64,000 bases of DNA from Sanguibacter antarcticus (GCF_002564005.1 NZ_PDJG01000001.1:1736001-1800000), one strand, 5' to 3'. Counted from the first letter of the stretch, positions 40,600 to 49,783 are shown. Notes: a model not told the origin generated them from the sequence alone. Program-made: numbers and translations.

Positions 40600-41730
40600 T
40601 CAGCGCACGCCCAGCCGCTGTGCCGCCTGGTCGATCCGTTCGTCCGTCGCCGTGAGCGCGACGCGGACGTGCCGCTCCGCGGCCGCGCCGTAGAACGCGC
40701 CGGGCGCGACGAGCACACCGGACTCCGCGAGCTCGGCGGCGATGCTCCAGCCAGAGCGTCCCGGGTCGTCAGCAGACCTCGCCCAGAGATACAGACCCGC
40801 CTCGGAGCCGTCGATCGCGAGACCGGTCGCAGAGAGCGCAGCCACGAGCGCCTCGCGGCGCCTGCGGTAGACCTCTCGTTGGGCGGCGACGTGCGCATCG
40901 TCGGCGAGAGCCGCGATCATCGCGGCCTGGACAGGTGCGGGGACGATCATCCCGAGGTGCTTGCGCAGCCCCACGAGGCGCGTCACGAGAGCGAGGTCAC
41001 CAGCGACGAGCGCAGCCCGGTAGCCCGCGAGGTTGGACTGCTTCGACAACGAGTACGCGGCGAGCAGACCCTCGTGAGACCCACCGTTCACGCGAGCGTC
41101 GAGGATGCTCGGCACGCCCTCAGACGCCCACGGCTCGGTCCACGCGAGCTCGGCGTAGCACTCGTCGCTCACGACGACAGCACCGATCGCGCGGGCAGCG
41201 TCCACGATCTCTCGCAGAGCGTCGACGCCGAGCACCGTGCCTGACGGGTTCCCTGGCGAGTTGACCCAGACGAGCCGCACGTCGGACCTCCCCGCCCAGT
41301 CGTCGACGCCCGCAGCGGGCAGCGGCGTGGCACCGGCGAGCCGAGCCCCGACGTCGTACGTCGGGTACGCGACCTCCGGATGGACCACGACGTCGCCCGG
41401 CCCGAGGGAGAGCAGCGACGGCAGCAGCCCGACGAGCTCCTTCGAGCCGATCGTCGGCATGACTGCCGCCGGGTCCAGCCCCGAGACCGAGCGTCGGCGC
41501 TCGAACCACGCCACCACGGCCTCGCGCAGCGCAGGTGATCCGTGCGTGGTCGGGTACCCGTGCGCGTCAGCAGCCGCCGCGAGAGCAGCCTGGACGACCG
41601 CCGGCGTCGGGTCGACGGGAGTACCGACCGACAGGTCGACGATGCCGTCCGGGTGCGCACGCGCACGGTCGGCCAGCGGCACGAGCGTGTCCCAGGGGAA
41701 GACGAGGTCTGTCAGGTCGGCGAACCCCAC
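40600..41730 (-). CDS. dapC: succinyldiaminopimelate transaminase
   Basis: A 376-residue class I/II aminotransferase using PLP. The Schiff-base Lys is in YSLSKQSNLAGYR and the PLP-phosphate region NSPGNPSG is intact. In actinobacteria a gene of this type next to a ferredoxin gene is DapC, converting N-succinyl-2-amino-6-ketopimelate to the diaminopimelate form. The GTG start at 41730 (VGFADLTD) is 14 bases after the fdxA stop. With dapD and dapE it completes the succinylase branch of lysine synthesis in this window. Confidence 0.9.
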   Translation of the reverse strand: MGFADLTDLVFPWDTLVPLADRARAHPDGIVDLSVGTPVDPTPAVVQAALAAAADAHGYPTTHGSPALREAVVAWFERRRSVSGLDPAAVMPTIGSKELVGLLPSLLSLGPGDVVVHPEVAYPTYDVGARLAGATPLPAAGVDDWAGRSDVRLVWVNSPGNPSGTVLGVDALREIVDAARAIGAVVVSDECYAELAWTEPWASEGVPSILDARVNGGSHEGLLAAYSLSKQSNLAGYRAALVAGDLALVTRLVGLRKHLGMIVPAPVQAAMIAALADDAHVAAQREVYRRRREALVAALSATGLAIDGSEAGLYLWARSADDPGRSGWSIAAELAESGVLVAPGAFYGAAAERHVRVALTATDERIDQAAQRLGVR

Positions 41731-41744
41731 GGCGGGCGAGCTCC

Positions 41745-42062
41745 TCAGACCTGCGGTGGCAGAACAGAGATGACCGCGTGGTCCTTGTCGATCTCGCCCA
41801 TCTTCGCTGCACCACCGGGAGACCCGAGGTCGTCGAAGAACTCGACGTTCGCCTTGTAGTACTCGCTCCACTCTTCGGGGACGTCGTCCTCGTAGTAGAT
41901 CGCCTCGACGGGGCAGACAGGCTCGCAGGCGCCGCAGTCCACACACTCGTCGGGGTGGATGTAGAGGGACCGTTTTCCCTCATAGATGCAGTCGACAGGA
42001 CATTCCTCGATGCACGCCTTGTCCTTGACATCGACGCAAGGCTGAGCGATCACGTAGGTCAC
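41745..42062 (-). CDS. fdxA: 7Fe ferredoxin (FdxA/FdxC type)
   Basis: A 105-residue electron carrier. The Cys pattern Cys9, 17, 21, 25 and Cys40, 43, 46, 50 (with ECVDCGACEPVCP) predicts a 3Fe-4S plus 4Fe-4S ferredoxin. The acidic C-terminal 50 residues are typical of the mycobacterial type. The GTG start precedes TYVIAQPCVDV. It is transcribed with dapC, as in mycobacteria (fdxC-dapC); the reason for this pairing is not known. Confidence 0.93.
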   Translation of the reverse strand: MTYVIAQPCVDVKDKACIEECPVDCIYEGKRSLYIHPDECVDCGACEPVCPVEAIYYEDDVPEEWSEYYKANVEFFDDLGSPGGAAKMGEIDKDHAVISVLPPQV

Positions 42063-42185
42063 TTCGAGGTCCTTCCCGGACTCCAGTCCAGACGATCAGC
42101 ACGCCAGACGGCGTACGGCTCCTATTATCGCCTAGACGACGCGCGCCTGATCCCGCGTGCCCACTGTGTGGAAGGACTACCGGCC

Positions 42186-42449
42186 ATGGTCGACGACATC
42201 ACCCAGCCACGACCGGAGGCTGACGGTCCCCCCTGGCGTTCCTGGGAGACCGGGACTCGCGTGATGATCCGCCGCAGGTTGCCTGCTGACGCGACGCATC
42301 TCTTCAGCGACGTCATCGGCACGATCACGAGGACGGACGTGACAGGAGTCACTCTCGAGACGCGGTCTGGTCCGGTGGACGTCCCAGCGTCCGAGATCGC
42401 GCTGGGCAAGCAGGTCCCCCCACCACCCGTGCGACGCAGCCGGGGGTGA
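42186..42449 (+). CDS. small beta-barrel protein related to the N-terminus of Rv0428c-type acetyltransferases
   Basis: An 87-residue protein. The core WETGTRVMIRRRLP, then SDVIGTITRTD and TLETRSGPVDVPASEI, resembles the small SH3-like domain found at the N-terminus of actinobacterial GNAT proteins (Rv0428c group, from memory), but no acetyltransferase domain follows. The start at 42186 has GGAAGG about 10 bases upstream. Function unknown; the independent existence of this domain is the notable point. It is divergent from fdxA and convergent to tyrA. Confidence 0.65.
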   Translation: MVDDITQPRPEADGPPWRSWETGTRVMIRRRLPADATHLFSDVIGTITRTDVTGVTLETRSGPVDVPASEIALGKQVPPPPVRRSRG

Positions 42450-42470
42450 TCCCACCGGGAGCCCCTGCCG

Positions 42471-43460
42471 TCACACCTGCGGGTCTTCGACGACGAGGCT
42501 CGATGCCTCGCCGATCCCCGTGATCCGACCGCCACGCGCTCCCCAGGACGCGAGGTCCGACTGCCAACGGTCGTCCGCGCGGAGCACCATGGTCCGCAGC
42601 GCCTGAGATCCCAGGTCCGCACCGCCGGAGCGCAGCGCGTCGCCTCGCGAGAAGAACCAGCCTGTCGGCGCGTTCGACTCGAGGTCCTGAGCCAGTCGTT
42701 CCAGGTCACGGGCGGCCAGCAGGAGCGCAGGAGCGACCCAGCCGGCGTTCTCGACGATCATCGCCTCCGTCCGCGCCGGGTCTGTCCGTGCGACGCGCGT
42801 CCCGTCACGGAAGCTGCCCGCCGCGAGCCCGACAGCGACGTCTCTGATGCTCGAGTGCGCCACGATGTTGAGCAGCTCGGTGGCCACCACGTGCGGGACG
42901 TGGCTGATGAGTGCGGCCGCCTCGTCGTGCGCGCTGTCGCTCAGCGGGTGCACCGTCCCCGCGAGGACCTCGACGAGGAGCTCGACCACCGAGCAGAACC
43001 CGTCCAGCGGAGTCGTGTCGTCGAGGGTCACGGCCCAGCGCACCCCCACCAGCAGGTCTGGGTGAGACGCGTGGAAGCCGCTGTGCTCGGTGCCCGCCAT
43101 CGGGTGCGCCCCGACGAACTGCGTGGCCAGACCTGCGGCGACCATCGCGTCACGGACAGGACCCTTGACGCTGCCCACGTCGGTGATGACGGCGCCGGGC
43201 GAGACTGCCAGCGCCACGGCGCGCGCAGTCTGCTCGACGACGACGAGGGGCACGGCGAGCACGATCAGCCACGGCTGCGCCGTGCACGCCTCCTCGATGG
43301 ACTCGACCGCACGGACGCCGGCGGCCTCCGCTGCCACCATCGTCCGAGGGTCCGGGTCCCAGCCGACGACGTCGATCCCTGCGCGGACCAGCGCCCGGGC
43401 CAAGGACCCGCCGATGAGACCGAGCCCGACGACCGCGACGGGCCCCTGCGGAAGCGTCAT
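42471..43460 (-). CDS. tyrA: prephenate dehydrogenase
   Basis: A 329-residue enzyme oxidising prephenate to 4-hydroxyphenylpyruvate for tyrosine. The NAD(P) motif VVGLGLIGGSLARAL is at 10-24. GAHPMAGTEHSG and the helix-rich dimer domain with HDEAAALISHVPH follow. There is no ACT domain. The start ATG at 43460 overlaps the pheA stop (ATGA), so the tyrosine and phenylalanine branches are coupled. Confidence 0.93.
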   Translation of the reverse strand: MTLPQGPVAVVGLGLIGGSLARALVRAGIDVVGWDPDPRTMVAAEAAGVRAVESIEEACTAQPWLIVLAVPLVVVEQTARAVALAVSPGAVITDVGSVKGPVRDAMVAAGLATQFVGAHPMAGTEHSGFHASHPDLLVGVRWAVTLDDTTPLDGFCSVVELLVEVLAGTVHPLSDSAHDEAAALISHVPHVVATELLNIVAHSSIRDVAVGLAAGSFRDGTRVARTDPARTEAMIVENAGWVAPALLLAARDLERLAQDLESNAPTGWFFSRGDALRSGGADLGSQALRTMVLRADDRWQSDLASWGARGGRITGIGEASSLVVEDPQV

Positions 43461-44443
43461 GAGCCGACCACCCCGTCGGTCACGGCGGGCGACCACAAGA
43501 GCCCACGGTCGAGAACTGCATCCGACGCGTCGACGCGCACGCTCCCGGAAGGCACGCGGTGGGCGTCGACCGTGCCGTCGAGCTCGCCACGCGCTGGGAG
43601 GACCCCGAGCGTCTTCAGCGAGTCCCCGGCTGCGAGAAGTCCCTCGAGGACCCCGCGGACCCCGGTGTCCCACGGCGCGCCGTCGATCGTGACGATGAAG
43701 ACGTAGCGTCCTTCGAGCGCTTTCACCGGGCGTGTGATGAGGCTCGAGAGGTTGACGCCGAGCGCGCCGAACGCTTGCGTGATGCGCGCCAGGACGCCAG
43801 GGCCCGTGGCGTGGGGCGTGATCGCGAGCATCGTCCGCCAGGCGTCGCCGTCCAGCGCAGCAGGCCGTGCACGAGCGGCGACGTCTCGGCTCGTCACGAG
43901 GAGGAACCGCGTCCGTGCGCCGTGGAAGTCTTCGACGCCGCGTGCAACGGTCTGGAGCCCGTAGAGCTCGCCGCAGATGCGCGGGCCGAGAGCGAGCTGC
44001 CCTGCCTGCACGTCTCGGCAGGCCGCAGCGTTCGACGCCGCAGGCACGGCGAGGAGGTCCCTCCCGGTGACGAAGGACTGGCACTGGGCCAGACCGTGGG
44101 GATGGCTCGTCACCTGGGTGACTTGCTCGGTCGCCCCTGGCCGTGCGAAGGCGTCGAAGGCGATCTCGACGAAGGTCTCGTCCACCGCCACGACGTTCTC
44201 GGCACTGACGATCGCGTCGAGCGACGGCACCACATATCCCTCGACAGAGCTCTCGATCGCCACGACGCCGTGCGTGAACGCACCTGACTCGACGCCGTCG
44301 TAGACCTCAGCGACCGTCCGGACGGCCTCGAGACCGATACCGTGCGCGCCGGGAGCCTGGGCCCACCGCAGCGCGGCCTCGTGCGTGAAGGTCCCGTCGG
44401 GCCCGAGGTAGGCGAGCCGCGAGCCCGCGTCCGGCGTGGTCAC
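43457..44443 (-). CDS. pheA: prephenate dehydratase
   Basis: A 328-residue enzyme making phenylpyruvate. The N-terminal PDT domain reads LAYLGPDGTFTHEAA and the later VAIESSVEGYV and ARTRFLLV match the family. A C-terminal ACT domain (about 210-285, with GVLARITQAFGALGVNL and SLITRP for phenylalanine feedback) is present, followed by an additional tail of about 45 residues. The GTG start lies 7 bases after the stop of the upstream PheA-like ACT protein gene. Confidence 0.93.
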   Translation of the reverse strand: MTTPDAGSRLAYLGPDGTFTHEAALRWAQAPGAHGIGLEAVRTVAEVYDGVESGAFTHGVVAIESSVEGYVVPSLDAIVSAENVVAVDETFVEIAFDAFARPGATEQVTQVTSHPHGLAQCQSFVTGRDLLAVPAASNAAACRDVQAGQLALGPRICGELYGLQTVARGVEDFHGARTRFLLVTSRDVAARARPAALDGDAWRTMLAITPHATGPGVLARITQAFGALGVNLSSLITRPVKALEGRYVFIVTIDGAPWDTGVRGVLEGLLAAGDSLKTLGVLPARGELDGTVDAHRVPSGSVRVDASDAVLDRGLLWSPAVTDGVVGS

Positions 44444-44450
44444 CGGTCGC

Positions 44451-45317
44451 TCAGCGTCCGACGACCGCAGACGGTGCCCACAACGGGGTCAGTGCGTCAG
44501 GTCCGGGGATGAACTCCTGCCCGGGCAGCACGGCGAGCACCCGCAGCGCCACGCCCCGCGCACGGAACTCGCCCAAGAGCTGGTGCAGAGCGCCAGAGTC
44601 GCTGCACGTGAAGGACGTGAGGAAGACGTGCGGCCCGTCCTGCGACCGCTGGCTGCGCAGGTGCTGCAGGTCGATGCCCGCAGCGGAGATGACGCCTAGC
44701 GTCTCCTGCAGAGACCCGCGGTGGTCGTCCCGCGGGCCGAACGCGAGCCAGACCTGCGCGGGGTTCGAGAACTCCTGCGGCGTCCCTGCGGTCTCGAGCA
44801 GTCCGTACCAGATGAGCGGGATCTGCTGCAGCCGGTCGCTCCCCGCGAGCTCCTGGAAACCGTGAGGGATCGCGGAGCGCTCGACCACGAGCGTGCCGGA
44901 GTCTCCCGCGACCTGGATGCGCTCGGCCAAGGACGTCATGGTCGGGACGAGCCGCGGGCTCAGACCCATCGCACGCAGGACGTGCCTGCAGTCGCGCATG
45001 CCTGCCTCGTCGACGACTGCCGCCCCGTGCGCGTCCGCCGTGCGGCCGACCCACGTCCACTCGGACGGGACAGGGACCGCCTGGGTCAGGACGAGCGACC
45101 GGTCTGCTGACAGGAGCGTGCGCTCGAGCTCGGGTGCAGGCTGCGCCGGGTGCCCGATGTGCACGACTGCTGAGAGGTTCTCGATGCTCGCGACCGTCGC
45201 GAGGGTCTGGCTCGTCGACCCGAGGTCCAGCAGCTCGGATCCTCCCCCTGGCCACCCTCCGACGGACGCAGCGAGGCTTGCGTGGGGTCCGGACTCGCGT
45301 CCGCTCTTGCCGAGCAT
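44451..45317 (-). CDS. PheA-related ACT-domain protein, probably lacking dehydratase activity
   Basis: A 288-residue protein. The C-terminal part (about 195-275: VWLAFGPRDDHRGSLQETL, then GIDLQHLRSQRS and VFLTSF) is an ACT domain arranged like that of prephenate dehydratase, including the end of the preceding domain. The N-terminal 190 residues do not show the catalytic motifs of PheA (no FG..GT.T, no T.RF) but have a similar size and domain order. It is the first gene of the group ending in pheA-tyrA, with a 7-base gap to pheA. It may be a regulatory paralog of PheA or another ACT-regulated protein. Confidence 0.6.
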   Translation of the reverse strand: MLGKSGRESGPHASLAASVGGWPGGGSELLDLGSTSQTLATVASIENLSAVVHIGHPAQPAPELERTLLSADRSLVLTQAVPVPSEWTWVGRTADAHGAAVVDEAGMRDCRHVLRAMGLSPRLVPTMTSLAERIQVAGDSGTLVVERSAIPHGFQELAGSDRLQQIPLIWYGLLETAGTPQEFSNPAQVWLAFGPRDDHRGSLQETLGVISAAGIDLQHLRSQRSQDGPHVFLTSFTCSDSGALHQLLGEFRARGVALRVLAVLPGQEFIPGPDALTPLWAPSAVVGR

Positions 45318-45372
45318 GGGTCTACCTCATCTGGGGGCGTGGATGGGACGGGCATGGATGGGGCGGGGCGAC

Positions 45373-45388
45373 GGGCCGGCACCGGCCC
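45373..45388 (-). terminator. weak hairpin after the VanW gene
   Basis: A 7-bp palindromic stem (45373-45379 with 45382-45388) lies in the 78-base gap between the VanW gene and the PheA-like gene. It has too small a loop as drawn and no T run, so it is a weak candidate only. Confidence 0.3.
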
Positions 45389-45395
45389 CTCGGGG

Positions 45396-48173
45396 TCACG
45401 GGTCGCAGACGACCGCGTTCTGCGGCTTGTAGCGCCACGAGTTCGTCTCGTCGACGACGACCTCGGAGGTCTCGGTCACCGTCACCTTGCGCCACACGGA
45501 CACGGAGAATCCCAACGATCCGGCGCTCTGCGGGCTGCAGGTGGGGCCGCTCTTGTGCTGGGTGGTCGGCTCGACGACGTTAGACCGAGCCGATGTGCTG
45601 GTCTCGACCGTGTAGTACGGGGTGCTCCAGGCTGCGACGTGCACGAGACCGTCCGCTACCCACGACTGCATGAGCACACCGTAGGGCGAGTCGTTGCGCC
45701 ACTGCATGTCGATCGAACCTTCGTACAGCGTCGACTCGCGCCCCTCTGGGTACCGGCTGAACCAGTAGCTGTGCGGGGTGTGGGAGACGTCGATCATCCC
45801 GGCGAAGAATCCGGCGTTGTACGTCGTCGTCGACATCTGGGACAGGCCTCCGCCGGTCCCGTTCGTGATCTCGCCGTCGACGATCACGTGCGCCTGGAGG
45901 TAGCCGTTCGCCGTCGTGATCGGTCCGATGGTGTCGAGCAAGGAGAACGTCTCGCCGGGGCGGACGAGCGTCCCGGTCACCTTTTCGGCGGCGATGCGCA
46001 GGTTCTCCGTCCGGTCCGGCTCGTTGGTGAGCGGGGTCGAGAACTCGCTGACGATCTCTCGGACGCCCAGCTCCTCGAGCGCCGCGGTGGACTGTGCCGG
46101 GTCGCTCGCCGAGAGCTCGAGCGTCGCTGTCCGGTCGTCTCCGAGGGCTGCCTCCTGCACGGCTTCCGCGAGCTCTGTCGGATCGAGCGTGGTCCCAGGC
46201 GTGCCCGGCACGATCTGTGGCACGTCGTTGACGAACTCGAAGCTGGCGTCGGCTGCGTTCGCGAGCAGGTTGTTCGTCCGCGCGACTACGGCCTCGACGA
46301 GCGTCGGTCCGTCGAACGTCAAGACGAGCGCCCCGTCGACCGGGACGTACGTCGCACCAGCCGTGAGCGCGTCGACCGGGAGCTCGGCTACCTGGCCGGA
46401 GACAGCGACCGAGACCGGTGCCGCGGCGACGCGCTGCGCCTCGGTGAAGGCTTCGTCTGTCTCCGCCTGGGTGATCTCAGGCTCCAGCGGGACGGTATCG
46501 AGCTCGATCGGCCGCGTGGCTGTGAGCCATGTCTCGACGATCCGCTCCCGGAGGACGTCGTGGTCCACCGACGTCCCTTCGACGGCAGGGGTCTGGACAG
46601 CGGCTGCGTCGACGAACGACACCGTACCGCTCGTCGCTGGCGTCTCGAGGTCGACGGTGAGCGCCTCTGTCGCGGCGTCGAACAGCGAGTCGTCGACGAC
46701 CGTGACAGGTTCGACGGCGTCGCCGCCGGCGATCTGGGCGATCAGCCGAGCTGGATCGAGCGTGAAGTCCGTGAGCCCAGCGACGGTCTCTTCCGCGTCG
46801 AACGTCAGACCGGCGGTCACGGGGTCGATGGTCCCTGCCGCCTCGCCTGCTGTGACGGGGACGGGCTGGCTCGCGATCCCGCCGAGCTCTGACGTGAGCA
46901 GCGCGGTCGCCTCGTCGGGGTCGAGCCCTCCGATATCCACGCCTGCGACCGTCGTGCCGCGCGCGATCTGGTCAGCGAAGTACCACTGGGTACCGAGGTA
47001 GGCGCCGGCCGCGATGAGGAGACCGAGCCCGGACCAGAGCAGGACCCGAGGCACACGGCTCGGAGCCGCCGGGCCGTCGAAGACGCTGAGCGGTGATCCT
47101 TGCGTCTCGGCCTGCACCGCCTCCGGCTGAGCCGCAGCCACAGGTGCGGCGGGGGCTGATGTGCTCGGCCCCGACGCCTCAGGAGTACCCGCAGGCTCCA
47201 CGCTCGCAGGAGCCGGGGCAGTAGCAGGGATGACGACTGTCGGGTCTCCGGCGTCCGTCTGAGTGGTCTCGGGAGCGAGCTGTTCCGCCACCGGCGAGGC
47301 GTCTGCCGCATCGGTCGACTCGGGGCCCTGCTCACGTGGTGGCAGCATCATCGCGGCGTCCGCAGGTGCGGCATCCGTCGCGTCCGCGTCCGTGTCCACG
47401 TCAGCCGTAGGCGCTGTCCGCAGGATGATCGGGAGCTCTACGGCCGGGGCAGACGAGGCAACAGGCACGACGGTCTCGACCGGTTCTGCGACGTCGACGT
47501 CAGGCTCAGGTGCCTGTTCTGGCTCTGGCTCCACGACTGCAGGCTGCTCAGGAACTGCCACGGACTCCGGCACAGCCTCAGGCTCGGGCGCGACGACAGC
47601 AGCCGCTGCTGCGGCCTCCGGCTCGACCTCAGGCGCCACGACCGCATCTGGCTCAGGCGCGTCTGCGACCTCAGGCTCGGGCGCCGCTGCCACCTCGGTC
47701 TCAGGCTCAGGCTCGGGCACGGCTGCGGCTGCGGCTGCGGCTGCGGGCTCAGGCACGACCTCGGCCGCCACGACCGCATCCGGCTCAGGCGCGTCTGCGA
47801 CCTCAGGCTCGGGCGCCGCTGCCACCTCGGTCTCAGGCTCAGGCTCGGGCACGGCTGCGGCTGCGGCTGCGGCTGCGGCCTCAGGTTCGACGACGGCGGC
47901 TGGCTCCGGCTCGGGCTCATCAGCTGTCGCTGGTTCCGGGGCCACAGGATCGGGCTCGTCCGACGACTCAGCCGAGGACGTGGCCGGAGCCGTGGGTTCG
48001 ACGACCGACTCATCCGGTTCTGATGCCGCCGCACCTGCCGGCTCGACGACTGCTGGTTCGGCAGGCGCGTCGTCTGCTCCCGTGGTCGTGCCGCTCGTCT
48101 CGTGCGGCTCCACCGCGTCCGGTGTCTCCTGCGTCTCGTCAGACGTCTGAGACTTCCCGTCGGTACTGCTCAT
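45396..48173 (-). CDS. VanW-family wall protein with Ala/Pro/Glu-rich cytoplasmic tail
   Basis: A 925-residue protein. The first 370 residues are low-complexity (A, P, E, V rich) and contain a 44-residue duplication. A membrane helix is at about 375-393 (VLLWSGLGLLIAAGAYLG). The outer part holds one or two peptidoglycan-binding-like domains and then a VanW domain (GETFSLLDTIGPITTANGY, GGGLSQMSTTTYNAGFFAG, GRESTLYEG). VanW domains occur in wall proteins and vancomycin-resistance clusters but have no firm enzymatic role. The ATG at 48173 is preferred to a TTG one codon earlier and follows GGAG by 8 bases. Confidence 0.85.
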   Translation of the reverse strand: MSSTDGKSQTSDETQETPDAVEPHETSGTTTGADDAPAEPAVVEPAGAAASEPDESVVEPTAPATSSAESSDEPDPVAPEPATADEPEPEPAAVVEPEAAAAAAAAAVPEPEPETEVAAAPEPEVADAPEPDAVVAAEVVPEPAAAAAAAAVPEPEPETEVAAAPEPEVADAPEPDAVVAPEVEPEAAAAAAVVAPEPEAVPESVAVPEQPAVVEPEPEQAPEPDVDVAEPVETVVPVASSAPAVELPIILRTAPTADVDTDADATDAAPADAAMMLPPREQGPESTDAADASPVAEQLAPETTQTDAGDPTVVIPATAPAPASVEPAGTPEASGPSTSAPAAPVAAAQPEAVQAETQGSPLSVFDGPAAPSRVPRVLLWSGLGLLIAAGAYLGTQWYFADQIARGTTVAGVDIGGLDPDEATALLTSELGGIASQPVPVTAGEAAGTIDPVTAGLTFDAEETVAGLTDFTLDPARLIAQIAGGDAVEPVTVVDDSLFDAATEALTVDLETPATSGTVSFVDAAAVQTPAVEGTSVDHDVLRERIVETWLTATRPIELDTVPLEPEITQAETDEAFTEAQRVAAAPVSVAVSGQVAELPVDALTAGATYVPVDGALVLTFDGPTLVEAVVARTNNLLANAADASFEFVNDVPQIVPGTPGTTLDPTELAEAVQEAALGDDRTATLELSASDPAQSTAALEELGVREIVSEFSTPLTNEPDRTENLRIAAEKVTGTLVRPGETFSLLDTIGPITTANGYLQAHVIVDGEITNGTGGGLSQMSTTTYNAGFFAGMIDVSHTPHSYWFSRYPEGRESTLYEGSIDMQWRNDSPYGVLMQSWVADGLVHVAAWSTPYYTVETSTSARSNVVEPTTQHKSGPTCSPQSAGSLGFSVSVWRKVTVTETSEVVVDETNSWRYKPQNAVVCDP
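47635..47878 (-). repeat. 132-bp tandem duplication in the VanW gene
   Basis: Two 112-base copies (47635-47746 and 47767-47878) differ at one base seen by eye, with a period of 132 bases, equal to 44 codons. The unit encodes an Ala/Pro/Glu-rich stretch containing EPEPETEV and ADAPEPDAVV. Because the period is a multiple of 3, copies can be gained or lost without breaking the frame. Confidence 0.9.
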
Positions 48174-48287
48174 CAATTCGCTCCACTCGCGAAGAAGGCC
48201 GGGGAAGCCCCCGGGACATGAGTTGGATGCGGTAGCCCCCGCAGGCTCAGTCTACGTGGCCCTAGGTCCACGAAAGGGACGACGTGA

Positions 48288-48647
48288 TCAGTCGAGAAAC
48301 CACTTGCGGGGCGCGACCGCGGCGAGACCGATCATCGCTATGCCACCGATCATCCACACGTACGTGCTGGTCTGAGCAGGCAGCAGGATGTCTCCGCCCG
48401 GACCCACCAGCGCCAGCACCTGGACGACGACAAGCCACCCGACGCCGTAGGCGGCGATGCCTGCTCCACCGAGCCATGCACGGACGAGGATCCCAGCGAC
48501 ACCCACGGCGACAAGAGCCACGACGAGGATCCACGGCATCCACTGCCGGTGCGCGACGGAGCCGAGCAGCCCTACGAGAGCACCGGTAGCCAGCGCGCCG
48601 ATGTACGCGAGCACGGTGACGGCTGAGAAGCGGGGACGGGCAGACAT
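48288..48647 (-). CDS. four-helix membrane protein next to mshB
   Basis: A 119-residue hydrophobic protein with about four membrane helices and the end WFLD. It starts at 48647 (MSARPRF), 10 bases after the mshB stop. A similar small membrane protein gene beside mshB is common in actinobacteria (DUF6113-like, from memory). Function unknown. Confidence 0.72.
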   Translation of the reverse strand: MSARPRFSAVTVLAYIGALATGALVGLLGSVAHRQWMPWILVVALVAVGVAGILVRAWLGGAGIAAYGVGWLVVVQVLALVGPGGDILLPAQTSTYVWMIGGIAMIGLAAVAPRKWFLD

Positions 48648-48657
48648 GATCGTGAGG

Positions 48658-49674
48658 CTACCTCTCCACGCTGGGCACAGGCTGTGACGGACCAGCGTCC
48701 GGACCGGTCGCACGGGCGTAGAACTCCGTGCCGAGCCACGGCACGAGGACGTCGTTGCTCAACGCGTACGCACCCACGAGCACGTGGTCGTCGCCCGAGG
48801 CGCTGTGGCGGACGCGGACGAGGCGGTGGACCTGCGTCGCGTGCGCACGCAACGCTCCTTCGACCCGGTCGAGCACCGGTCGAGCGTCGAGGACGGCCAC
48901 GACGGCATGGTCGCCTGCGGCGACGGCAGGCAGCGGGCCGTCGGGGTCGACGAGCGTCGCAGGACCGGCCGGTACCAGGCCCGCGTCCACCGCATCGACG
49001 AGCTGTGCTCTGCCGCGACGCAGCACACCAGCAGGGACGACCGTCCACCACACGTCAGCAGGCTGATGACCCGGCGACGTCTCAGACGGCTCGGACGCCA
49101 GCTCGAGCGCACGCATCGCGATCTGGTGAGCGCGGACGTGGTCCGGGTGGCCGTACCCGCCGCCAGGCTCATACGTCACGACCGTGCTGGGTCGCAGAAC
49201 CCGGACCAGCTCTGCGAGGCGCGAGCCCTGCTCGTCGAGCGCCCCTGCCACGAGCGCGTCTGGCGGGACGACCTCCGCGGCTCCTGCTCGTCCGCTGAGC
49301 CCTGCACCGCCTGCGCCGACCCACGCCATGCCCGAGTCCTCGTAGCGCGCGGCGAGAGCAGCGGGCGGCAGAGCAGGTGGAGGGAGCTCGTCGAGGAACG
49401 CGTGGTCCTGGACGCCGAGCGCTCGGAGCGCCGCAGCAAGCTCGGTCTCGCGGTGTGCCGCGAGACGAGGCCCGTCTCCCTCGAGATGAGCCAGCTCGTC
49501 ACCGATGACCTCGCCGCGCTCGCCGCGCGTGCAGGTCACGAGGGTGACGGGCTCCCCGCTCGCGGCCCAGGCAGCGAGCAGCCCCCCGGTCGCGAGCGTC
49601 TCGTCGTCCGGGTGAGCGTGAACCACGAGCAGCCGTCCGTGGGGCACGACCGGTGCGGGCGACGGGTCTGTCAC
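48658..49674 (-). CDS. mshB: 1D-myo-inositol 2-acetamido-2-deoxy-glucopyranoside deacetylase
   Basis: A 338-residue zinc deacetylase of the LmbE/PIG-L family acting in mycothiol synthesis. The motif AHPDDE at 20-25 and the later YGHPDHVRAH supply the metal ligands. It has a long loop with Gly/Ala-rich MAWVGAGGAG. The GTG start at 49674 follows GAGGAG; the longer upstream frame crosses a gap. Presence of MshB marks the host as an actinobacterium that uses mycothiol. Confidence 0.92.
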   Translation of the reverse strand: MTDPSPAPVVPHGRLLVVHAHPDDETLATGGLLAAWAASGEPVTLVTCTRGERGEVIGDELAHLEGDGPRLAAHRETELAAALRALGVQDHAFLDELPPPALPPAALAARYEDSGMAWVGAGGAGLSGRAGAAEVVPPDALVAGALDEQGSRLAELVRVLRPSTVVTYEPGGGYGHPDHVRAHQIAMRALELASEPSETSPGHQPADVWWTVVPAGVLRRGRAQLVDAVDAGLVPAGPATLVDPDGPLPAVAAGDHAVVAVLDARPVLDRVEGALRAHATQVHRLVRVRHSASGDDHVLVGAYALSNDVLVPWLGTEFYARATGPDAGPSQPVPSVER

Positions 49675-49700
49675 AGGAATCTCCTCGGGGGAAAGACAGA

Positions 49701-49757
49701 CGAGTGCATGACCTGCGGCCGGACCGCCGGAGCGACCAGCCACAGACCATGCACTCG
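49701..49757 (-). other. long-loop inverted repeat between typA and mshB
   Basis: A 10-bp perfect inverted repeat (49701-49710 with 49748-49757) encloses 37 bases in the 109-base gap behind typA. It might fold as a terminator or processing site, or be chance. Confidence 0.3.
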
Positions 49758-49783
49758 GGTGCACTGCTGGGTGAGGTGGTGCG

